Shown here: one piece after another, positions 52,336 to 59,936 of the stretch | Layout of the letters: every line of letters starts with the position of its first letter | Position numbering within the stretch: position 1 is the first letter of the stretch | Source of the DNA: UBA4486 sp041984885 | GTDB lineage: Bacteria; Pseudomonadota; Gammaproteobacteria; Eutrophobiales; Eutrophobiaceae | Length of the DNA: 64,000 nucleotides | NCBI GenBank assembly: GCA_041984885.1 | Contig: JBHIXH010000007.1 | Location: 11,115 to 75,114 of the forward strand | Direction: 5' to 3' | Notes under the pieces: model-generated | Seen by the model: only the letters and a program-made list of their open reading frames with translations | Told to the model about the DNA's origin: nothing | The model's database searches: none | Made by a program: the position numbers and the translations under genes

Positions 52336-52525
52336 ATAACCCTGCCATACACTTGATCCTGCCGACGCCACCAGGTAGACGAGTCACATTCATTGAGCTG
52401 GTCCTATCGATTCCACACAGATTAATTGCATGCCTTTCCGGATTACGCCGGGTTAAGTACCTGGATCAATAATCCTGTTTGTCATTTCAACCGTAGCAGG
52501 TCATTGACTGCTTACGGTTTATTTC

Positions 52526-53500
52526 CTACGGGACAAGAACCGGGGTTGCTGTCACCGAGCGGTCTTCCAGTAACTGGTGTGCCCGGCTGGCCTCTTTCAA
52601 CGGGATTTCTATTGTATCCGGCAATGTAATCTGGTCATTCTTCAGTATGGACAAATAGCGGTTAGCGGCCGTCCTATATTCCACCGGATCCATTGTGTAA
52701 TCCGTTAACCTGGGCCGGGTGAGAAAGATTGAACCCTGCTTTGACAGGTCCAGCACATTCAGTGGCTCCGGTGCGCCGGATGCGTTACCGAAACTGACGA
52801 GCAAGCCCCGCGGTTTTACACATTGCAACGAATCATTAAATGTCATCCTGCCGACGCCATCATAGACGACATCGACGAGTTCGCCCGCTGTCTTTTCCTG
52901 AATCACCTCGAGAAAACTGTCTTTTGAATAATCAATCACCTCGTCGCAACCATAGCGTCTGGCCAACTCCGTTTTTTCCGGACTACTGACCGTACCAAAC
53001 ACGCGTGCGCCGAGATTTTTTGCCCATTGACAAAGTATTGAACCGACACCGCCGGCAGCAGCATGCACAAGAACGGATTGGCCCTCCTTCAACGTGTAAC
53101 AACGAAACAGGAGATACTCGGCGGTTAATCCTCTCAGTAACGAGGATACGACTTGTGAATCAGTCAGTTTCTCCGGTACGGGTACCAGTTCCTGAGCTGC
53201 GATATTTTTATGACTGAGGTACGAGTTATGATAGTTCGTTGAATAGGCAACCCGTTCACCTGTCCTGAATTCCTTGACCGAGCTGCCGACCGCTTCGATT
53301 ATTCCAATCCCCTCCTCACCGGGAACGAAAGGCAGGTCGACCGGGTATAAACCGGTGCGGAAATAGGTATCGATAAAATTGACGCCGATCGCGGTCTGTC
53401 GTAACCGGACTTCATGAGCAGACGGAGCAGGAAGTTCTATATTTTCCGGTTCAAGTACTTCCGGTCCGCCGAAGTTGCGGAGCATTACTGCATAAACCAT
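52526..53500 (-). CDS. NAD(P)H:quinone oxidoreductase, zinc-independent MDR family
   Basis: 324 residues. Medium-chain dehydrogenase/reductase fold: GroES-like N-domain (GVNFIDTYFRTGLYPVDLPF, VPGEEGIGIIEAVG) and Rossmann domain with the nucleotide-binding AAAGGVGSILCQWAK (usual AxxGGVG). The catalytic and structural zinc cysteines of alcohol dehydrogenases are absent, as in the quinone reductase (QOR/zeta-crystallin) branch. It probably reduces quinones or related electrophiles with NADPH. It is a single gene. Confidence 0.9.
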   Translation of the reverse strand: MVYAVMLRNFGGPEVLEPENIELPAPSAHEVRLRQTAIGVNFIDTYFRTGLYPVDLPFVPGEEGIGIIEAVGSSVKEFRTGERVAYSTNYHNSYLSHKNIAAQELVPVPEKLTDSQVVSSLLRGLTAEYLLFRCYTLKEGQSVLVHAAAGGVGSILCQWAKNLGARVFGTVSSPEKTELARRYGCDEVIDYSKDSFLEVIQEKTAGELVDVVYDGVGRMTFNDSLQCVKPRGLLVSFGNASGAPEPLNVLDLSKQGSIFLTRPRLTDYTMDPVEYRTAANRYLSILKNDQITLPDTIEIPLKEASRAHQLLEDRSVTATPVLVP

Positions 53501-53718
53501 AGTATTAATTACCTATCAAGACTTTAAAACCCCGGTGCACAATGTTTTATCACATAATGCAGAAAAATAAATATCGATTGGGTAATTTCGTAAAACTCAT
53601 AAACGAAAAACAGAATCGATATCCGGTTCTTACGTTGCTGGAATGATCGGATGCTATTATATTTGAATCGGCTATCATATTTAAATCAGAGTTCAGTCTT
53701 GCTATCCGGGTATACATC

Positions 53719-54075
53719 GTGGGATTAGGCACATTAAATACCATATTAAACACGGCACCCTTGATAATTCAGGGCGCGACGCAACTCGTCAAATTACTAA
53801 AGCAGAAAGATAATACACAGGCTGATGTGCAATATAATGCGCCGGAAGATATTGACGATGTCAAGACAGAACTGGAAAAACTGCACAAGCGTCTCGACCA
53901 GCAGAATGAAGCGATTGTCGAACAGGTTCAGCTAATCGAACAACTGGCAAAACAAAACGAGGCAATTGCAACTTCTTTACAACAAACAACGAAACAACTG
54001 AATTTTATTTCGTTCGTTGCCGTCATCGCCCTGGTCATTGGGATAATCAGCCTGGCCTGGCTGATCATCTATTGA
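53719..54075 (+). CDS. Tail-anchored coiled-coil protein, unknown function
   Basis: 118 residues from a GTG at 53719. A short N-terminal amphipathic part, a coiled coil from about residue 48 to 92 (KTELEKLHKRLDQQNEAIVE, QVQLIEQLAKQNEAIATSLQ) and a C-terminal TM helix (FVAVIALVIGIISLAWLIIY) running to the last residue. The topology suggests a protein anchored in the inner membrane by its tail. No family recognised. The next gene starts directly after its stop (TGA then ATG), which points to joint expression. Confidence 0.6.
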   Translation: MGLGTLNTILNTAPLIIQGATQLVKLLKQKDNTQADVQYNAPEDIDDVKTELEKLHKRLDQQNEAIVEQVQLIEQLAKQNEAIATSLQQTTKQLNFISFVAVIALVIGIISLAWLIIY

Positions 54076-54384
54076 ATGCGTAAAGTCTTTACCTGTGACA
54101 ACATCAGGCTGGCAGGACTGGTGAAAAGTTACCTGGAAGAAAATAACATCGAGTGCCTGCTGAAAAACGAATCGCTGACCGGTGGCATCGGTGAACTACC
54201 GCCGAACGAATGCTGGCCGGAAGTCTGGATTACCGATGATTCCGATCAGGCAATGGCGGAACGGATTATTCGTTCGATGCAGTCAACGCCGACCGGTCTG
54301 GAGAAATGGGGTTGTGATTGCGGTGAGACCATTGAGTCGCAGTTCACGCATTGCTGGCAATGCGGCAGGGAAAAATCAGGCTGA
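54076..54384 (+). CDS. DUF2007 protein with C-terminal zinc ribbon
   Basis: 102 residues. The N-terminal DUF2007 domain (RKVFTCDNIRLAGLVKSYLE, ENNIECLLKNE, GELPPNECWPEVWITDDSD) is followed by a zinc-ribbon-like tail with C-x-C and C-x-x-C pairs (WGCDCGETIES, HCWQCGREK). DUF2007 is linked in databases to signal transduction and PII-like folds but has no proven role. It sits between the coiled-coil gene and a zinc-ribbon membrane protein, with a 1-nt overlap (TGATG) to the latter. Confidence 0.78.
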   Translation: MRKVFTCDNIRLAGLVKSYLEENNIECLLKNESLTGGIGELPPNECWPEVWITDDSDQAMAERIIRSMQSTPTGLEKWGCDCGETIESQFTHCWQCGREKSG

Positions 54385-55139
54385 TGTACGAGACCTGTCC
54401 CAAGTGTCAACACCAGCGTCAGCCGGATGAAACTGCGAGTCCAGACAGTTGTCCCGCTTGCGGTTTGATTTTCTCCAAGTGGATGAAGTCGCAATTTTCG
54501 ACGCCGGTAACCGCCAGTCATACAGCAACAACCACCGCTGTCGGTGATGGACTGATAGCTCGCCTGTCCGCAACGTTGTTGTTTGTTGACCCTGATACGG
54601 ATTCGTTGACCTTTTATGGTCGAGTCCTTGTTTATATTTTACTGGTCGGGTTTGGCTGGCATTTTCTGGCAATGGATTTTGAATCAAACCAAATCGGTCA
54701 TTCGTTTTTGCATAACATTAACCTGGTGTTTCATGAGGCCGGACATATTATTTTCAGCCCGTTTGGTTACTTTATGACAAAACTTGGTGGCACCCTCGGT
54801 CAAATCCTGATGCCGCTGGTGGTAACGGTTGTCTTCCTGTTACAGCAACACAATACGTTCGGTGCCTCGGTTGGCTTGTGGTGGACAGGACAGAATTTTC
54901 TCGACTGTGCACCGTATGTGAATGATGCCCTGCATCAGGACCTGGTGTTACTTGGCGGTGTCACTGGCCAGGACCGACCCGGCTATCACGACTGGAACAG
55001 TATACTTGGGGAACTGAATATGCTGGAGAAACATCGCGAAGTTGCCATTGTATTTGACAATACCGGCATGATTGTTATGTTGCTGTCGCTGCTCTGGGGT
55101 GGCCTCGTTTTACACAAACAATACCAATATTTGAACTGA
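54384..55139 (+). CDS. Zinc-ribbon membrane protein with HEAGH motif (putative metalloprotease)
   Basis: 251 residues from the ATG at 54384, fixed by the TGATG overlap. N-terminal zinc ribbon (C5-x-x-C8 and C23-x-x-C26), a polar linker, then several TM helices (about 78-97, 135-153, 226-243). H117-E118-x-x-H121 in NLVFHEAGHIIFSPFG has the form of an HExxH zinc-protease site at the edge of a membrane segment, as in site-2 proteases. A possible third ligand is D174 (GQNFLDC). Later blocks such as YHDWNSILGELNML are conserved-looking but unknown to me. Activity and substrate are inference only. Confidence 0.65.
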   Translation: MYETCPKCQHQRQPDETASPDSCPACGLIFSKWMKSQFSTPVTASHTATTTAVGDGLIARLSATLLFVDPDTDSLTFYGRVLVYILLVGFGWHFLAMDFESNQIGHSFLHNINLVFHEAGHIIFSPFGYFMTKLGGTLGQILMPLVVTVVFLLQQHNTFGASVGLWWTGQNFLDCAPYVNDALHQDLVLLGGVTGQDRPGYHDWNSILGELNMLEKHREVAIVFDNTGMIVMLLSLLWGGLVLHKQYQYLN

Positions 55140-55152
55140 GCCGGTAATTCAA

Positions 55153-56593
55153 TTGATTTATTTTCTTTCCAGAACACTGCTGGTCTGTCTTGCCGCGTTG
55201 AATGTTGCGTCAGCGGCAACATCCCTGCCCGCTGACGTCATCAAGGTACTGGATAAACATAAACTGCCGCATCACTCGATGAGTGTTTATATCAGGGAGA
55301 TTGGCCTGCAAACGCCGTTGATCGATTATCAAAGCGATGAAGCGCGGAACCCGGCCTCAGTGATGAAAATCGTGACGACACTGGCAGGCCTCGAAATGCT
55401 TGGCCCCGACTATGTCTGGCAAACACGATTTCATACAGATGGCAAACTGAACGGCAATACACTGGAAGGGAATCTGATTATGCAAGGCGGTGGCGATCCG
55501 TTTCTTGTACGCGAATCATTCTGGCATATGTTGTACACATTAAGGCTGCGCGGCATAAAAAATATCAATGGTGATCTGGTCATAGACAATACACTGTTTG
55601 AACCGGAGCCGGGCACAACCGGTGATTTTGATAAGAAGCCGTATCGTGCCTATAACACGTTTCCTGATGCAGCATTATTAAATTTTACCGCGCAACATTT
55701 TATCCTGATTCCATACATTAACCGCCTGCACATCTATGCGGATCCGCCTTCCTCAGGATTAACCATTCGGAATCAGGTTAAGGTGACTGCGGGAAAATGC
55801 CGTGGCCTGGGCAATTCACTGAAGATGCATGTGACTGAAAACGATCAGGGGCAAACGATTGTTACTTTCAGTGGGGAATATCCGGCACGCTGTGGTGAAC
55901 GCGAGATGTTACGTTCAGTATCGAATAACTCGGAGTTTGTCTTTGGTGTGTTTAAAAACCTGTGGCAGGAAATGGGGGGTACGATCACCGGCCAGGGTCG
56001 AAATGGACAGACACCGGCAAAAACACAAAGTCTACATACACAGTTTTCACGGCCATTGCATGACANNNNNNNNNNATGACATCATCGATTACATTAATAA
56101 GCACAGCAACAACGTCATGGCTAGGCAACTGCTGTTAACGCTCGGCAAGGAACAACACGGTGCGCCGGCGACCAAGAAGTCCGGTGAACAGGCGATTCTT
56201 GAGTGGATCCAAAGCAAAGGTATCGATACGGCCGGCACTACTATCGATAATGGGTCGGGGCTATCCCGCGACGCCCGCATCAAGGCGAAAACCCTGGCAC
56301 AGCTGCTTGATTTCGCCTGGCATTCGCCATTCAGTCCGGAGTTCCTGAGTTCACTGCCAATCGCAGGCGTCGATGGCACGATGAAGAAACGCCTGAATGG
56401 TTACATTCCGGCTGGCAGTATGCGTATCAAAACCGGGCTATTGCGGGACGTACGCTCAATGGCTGGTTATGTGACGAGTCAATCCGGCAGGAAATATATT
56501 GTTGTTTCGCTACAGAACCACAAGGGCGTACAGAACTGGACCGGAACCGAGGTACAGGATGCGTTACTGAGATGGCTGTATAAATCCCGGTAA
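55153..56593 (+). CDS. dacB: D-alanyl-D-alanine carboxypeptidase/endopeptidase (PBP4-type), interrupted by an assembly gap
   Basis: Penicillin-binding protein of the S13 family. Signal peptide (1-21), active-site S69-V-M-K72 (S-x-x-K), the SNN of the S-x-N motif just after the gap (HSNNVMARQLLL), and the K-T-G triad (RIKTGLLRD) near the end. It trims or cleaves peptidoglycan cross-links in the periplasm. The reading frame changes across ten Ns at 56066-56075, but both edges of the gap carry the same six bases ATGACA; joining them once restores one frame (P-L-H-D-I-I-D-Y) and a protein of about 474 residues, against 477 in E. coli. So the gene is intact in the organism. The start is a TTG at 55153 with weak signals. 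Confidence 0.9.
56066..56075. other. Assembly gap (10 N) with overlapping flanks
   Basis: Ten Ns separate ...GCATGACA and ATGACATC.... The six-base overlap ATGACA (56060-56065 and 56076-56081) suggests the contigs in fact abut or overlap and the gap length is artificial. Confidence 0.9.
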
Positions 56594-56608
56594 CACGGCC
56601 CGGTGTGC

Positions 56609-57583
56609 TCAATGTCTGTGCGTCCCTTTTTCCCGGTACATATGCCTGTCTGCCCGCTCCAGTACTTCAGTGAGTTCCATTGATGGCATGCGACTGGCCC
56701 AGCCGATCGATGCGGCTATTTCCTCTTCCTGTAAACGTGCCTGGATTCGTTCGACCATTTGTTCTGTTTCCACTTCAGTCAGCTCCACTCCCAGGATAGC
56801 GAATTCATCGCCACCGATACGGCAGACCAGATCAAATGAACGCACCGCGTTAACCAGTAACCCGGCAGTACGTTTGAGCAATTCATCACCGAATTTATGG
56901 CCATAGTTGTCATTGACCCGTTTCAGGTCATCCAGATCAAGCATGATGATTGACGCTGGACTGTCGTAGCGCTGGCAACGCTGTTCTTCAATAATGAGAA
57001 TATTGTTCCAGCCACGTCGATTATAGACTCCGGTCAGAGCATCCAGCTGCGAGACCTGTTTTTCAGTCTTCAACTCGCCCTTAATGACTTCCTTTTGTTC
57101 TTCGCAACTGATGAGAGTCGATAATAGACGTGCCTGGGTTTTTATAAATTCAAACTCGTCATTTAATGTATGACCAAACTCGGCCGGGTGAATCGCACAC
57201 AGGGTGCCATACAAACTGCCATTTTTATGTATCAGTGGAATACCGATATAAGCACCGATTTTTATTTTTTTCCTAATCGGGGCACTGGCATAGGCGGGAA
57301 TATCCTCGGAACGATTCGCCAGATAAGGACCCAGCCCCTGTGTCATGCGATAACAAATGGAATCACTCCAGCAAAACACGTCTCCGGCCTTTACTTCATA
57401 GCCATGATCGACAGTCGCCAACACGCTCCAGTCCTCGCCTTCAGTGTGCGTTACCATCCATAACTTGAATGGCAGACGATCATACAAACCCTGTAACACG
57501 GCTTCCGCTGCCTGTCTGAAATTCGGGAATGGATTAAACGCATTCAGATTGTGATATTCAGTCACCATAGAATGCAGCCCCAA
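56609..57583 (-). CDS. GAF-GGDEF diguanylate cyclase
   Basis: 324 residues, cytoplasmic; an in-frame start at 57568 (MVTEYHNLNAFNPFPNFR) may be the true one. The N-terminal GAF domain (about 20-165) is followed by a helix and a GGDEF domain: DALTGVYNRRGWNNILI, MLDLDDLKRVNDNYGHKFGD and the active loop CRIGGDEFAILG. The signature is complete, so it should make c-di-GMP in response to a GAF-bound signal. It is convergent with dacB. Confidence 0.92.
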   Translation of the reverse strand: MGLHSMVTEYHNLNAFNPFPNFRQAAEAVLQGLYDRLPFKLWMVTHTEGEDWSVLATVDHGYEVKAGDVFCWSDSICYRMTQGLGPYLANRSEDIPAYASAPIRKKIKIGAYIGIPLIHKNGSLYGTLCAIHPAEFGHTLNDEFEFIKTQARLLSTLISCEEQKEVIKGELKTEKQVSQLDALTGVYNRRGWNNILIIEEQRCQRYDSPASIIMLDLDDLKRVNDNYGHKFGDELLKRTAGLLVNAVRSFDLVCRIGGDEFAILGVELTEVETEQMVERIQARLQEEEIAASIGWASRMPSMELTEVLERADRHMYREKGTHRH

Positions 57584-57668
57584 ATCCTGAAGCCTGGTTT
57601 TTTTAGGTATGCTTCAAGTATAGGTCAAAATTACGCCTGAAATTTGATAAATAGACGGTTGTTCTATC

Positions 57669-58325
57669 TTAACCACAACACGGTTTGCTTCGTACACAAC
57701 GACAACACGGTATCGCCAGCATCGCCCCGATCGCCGGTGCAATAAAATAAATAAACGTACTGGACAACTCGCCGGTGAACAGGGCCGGTCCAAACGAGCG
57801 GGCCGGATTCATAGAGGCGCCGGAGACTGGCCCGCCAAACAGTGCCGCCAGCATAACGACGCCACCAATAATAGCACCGGCATGCAACCCTTCTTCCTTT
57901 GCATCGACGGTGACATTCAATATGATTGACATCAGTACAAACGTCAGCAGGATCTCCAGCGTAAACGTTTGGTAAACCGATCCGGAAGGTAATGTCGCAC
58001 CAAGAGTTTCATGCGTCGGGAATAACACCCGGACGAATCCACTCGCAGTCGCTGCACCGGCCAGTTGTGCCGTGATGTAGGGCATCACCTGTTGTGCCGG
58101 AAAACGTTTTGCCTGCCAGAAGGCAATCGTCACGGCCGGATTGATATGCGCCCCGGAGATATCACCGAACGAATAGATCGCGGCTGCTACGGCCAGGCCA
58201 AACACGAGCGAAATGCCAATGTGCGTGATAGCACCACCGCTGATGTCATTCACGACTATGGCTGTGGTACCGGCAAATACCAGGATAAATGTGCCAATAT
58301 ATTCTGCGAGTAACTGTTTTTGCAT
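57669..58325 (-). CDS. Aquaporin / MIP-family channel
   Basis: 218 residues, six TM helices. Both half-helix motifs are present: HINPAVT (61-66) and SMNPARSFGPALF. The N-terminal LLAEYIGTFILVFAGT is the standard start of TM1. The residue after the second NPA is Arg as in all MIP channels. The short extracellular loops suggest a water (AqpZ-like) channel rather than a glycerol facilitator, but selectivity is not certain. The C-terminus is cysteine-rich (CCRCVRSKPCCG), which is unusual. The gene is 14 bp downstream of the aminopeptidase gene and on the same strand. Confidence 0.92.
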   Translation of the reverse strand: MQKQLLAEYIGTFILVFAGTTAIVVNDISGGAITHIGISLVFGLAVAAAIYSFGDISGAHINPAVTIAFWQAKRFPAQQVMPYITAQLAGAATASGFVRVLFPTHETLGATLPSGSVYQTFTLEILLTFVLMSIILNVTVDAKEEGLHAGAIIGGVVMLAALFGGPVSGASMNPARSFGPALFTGELSSTFIYFIAPAIGAMLAIPCCRCVRSKPCCG

Positions 58326-58339
58326 ATTCTAATATCCGC

Positions 58340-59818
58340 TTAGCCGAGCAATTGCTTATCCAGTAACAGATCCAGCGTAAAACGGATACCAAACCCGGTA
58401 GTATCGGTCGGGATATGTGCCAGCCCGCCCTTGCGATTGCTGCTGGATAAATCGACATGCACCCAGGGCGTATCGTTCTTGATGAACCTTTGTAGAAAAC
58501 GCGCGGCCAGAATGTGATCGGGACCACCTTCGAGTGAACACTGTTTCACATCCGCAATGTCACTTTTTATGTGTTCATCATAATCATCATCCATCGGAAA
58601 CGGCCAGACACGCTCACCGCTGTCCTCTCCGGATGTAATTAAGGTCGGAATAAATTCGACCTTGTTGGTAAATACACCGCTGTACGCGGTACCGAGCGAA
58701 TAAACACAGGCACCGGTCAGTGTTGCATAATCAAGAATTAAATCCGGCTTTGCCTTTGATGCGAAGATCAAGGTGTCGGATAACACCATGCGACCTTCAG
58801 CATCCGTATGCACGACTTCGATATTGGTACCATCGCTTGCCGTTACGACATCATTCGGCTTGTACGCATGCGGACCAATATGGTTCATTGCCAGCGCCAG
58901 CCAGCATTCAATTTTGAAATCGACCTGCAATTGCGACAACGCCAGCAGGGTGCCGAGTGCAACGGCACTGCCCTGCATGTCTTCGTGCATGCCGAACATG
59001 AACTTGGCCGGTTTCAGGTTTGTCCCACCGGTGTCGTAACAGATTCCCTTGCCGACGAGCGCCAGTGTTTTGCCGGTTTTCTCCCGCGGCCGGTAAGTCA
59101 GTTTTACTATGCCGGCATCCGGTACCGGGCTACCCTGACAAACCGCAAGAAACGCACCGGCCTTGCGTTTTTTTAATTCTTTCACCCCGTAGAACTGCAT
59201 GTCCCATTTGTATTCTTTTGCCAGCTTTTCCACTTCCCGACGATATTCGGCCGGTCGTAGTTTGTTTGGCGGCAACATGCTGAGACGGCGGGTGAGTTGA
59301 TTGCCGTTTGCCATGGCAAAACTTCGGGCAAACTTGTCATTACGACTACAACCATAAATGACAATCTGGCGAATCGGTTTTTTTATCTCACGTTGTTTTT
59401 TATAGGCCGGCAATTTCGCTGTTGTCGCCAGTGCAGCCGAAATCAATGCCTCATATATACGTTCGGTTTGTTCGCCATCAAAACCGATGACCAGCATCGA
59501 TAGCTGTTTCGGTTCAAACTTCCTGTGGGCAGTGATTAATTTTCTCGCAACACCCAGCAACTCAAACGTCTGAATGTCTCTTTTCAGACAAACGTGACTC
59601 ATGTGCGTATGGTCGTCATTCGGTAAATCAGAGACACTCACCTCATTATCTTCCGGTTTTGCCAGACGCGAACGTTGTGCCTGTATCGTTTTACCGTACG
59701 GCACTCGTGGCCATAGTGTTTTTGCCGGTGCCGCCGGTAACACCAGCACCCAGTGCCTGCCCTTGTCGACGATAGATTTATCCGGCAGTTCGTTAATTTG
59801 TTTTAATGTAACAGTCAT
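58340..59818 (-). CDS. Leucyl aminopeptidase family (M17) metallopeptidase, variant type
   Basis: 492 residues. The C-terminal catalytic domain has the two-metal site of M17 enzymes in modified form: LVGKGICYDTGGTNLKPA (usual GKGITFDSGGISLKP), GMHEDMQGSAVALG (usual MKCDMGGAAAV), and VVHTDAEGRMVLSDTLIF (NTDAEGR). The late block YATLTGACVYSLGTAYSGVF is also typical. It should cleave N-terminal residues from peptides in the cytoplasm. The changed metal-site surroundings place it outside the classical PepA group. A T-T-G-F-G-I-R-F-T-L motif closes the domain. Confidence 0.9.
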   Translation of the reverse strand: MTVTLKQINELPDKSIVDKGRHWVLVLPAAPAKTLWPRVPYGKTIQAQRSRLAKPEDNEVSVSDLPNDDHTHMSHVCLKRDIQTFELLGVARKLITAHRKFEPKQLSMLVIGFDGEQTERIYEALISAALATTAKLPAYKKQREIKKPIRQIVIYGCSRNDKFARSFAMANGNQLTRRLSMLPPNKLRPAEYRREVEKLAKEYKWDMQFYGVKELKKRKAGAFLAVCQGSPVPDAGIVKLTYRPREKTGKTLALVGKGICYDTGGTNLKPAKFMFGMHEDMQGSAVALGTLLALSQLQVDFKIECWLALAMNHIGPHAYKPNDVVTASDGTNIEVVHTDAEGRMVLSDTLIFASKAKPDLILDYATLTGACVYSLGTAYSGVFTNKVEFIPTLITSGEDSGERVWPFPMDDDYDEHIKSDIADVKQCSLEGGPDHILAARFLQRFIKNDTPWVHVDLSSSNRKGGLAHIPTDTTGFGIRFTLDLLLDKQLLG

Positions 59819-59936
59819 GGTTTTTACCGTGTCTTCGCTATACTATGGATGGCAGGATAGTTAAATTCTGGCATCGAATATGCAGTGAATTGTATTGAGA
59901 CTGCATATGATAACAATAAATAACCGGATACAGGCT

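Noticed and set aside
55859..56593. dacB as a broken gene or as two genes
   Set aside because: The frame change is caused by ten Ns; the flanking six-base overlap restores one frame.
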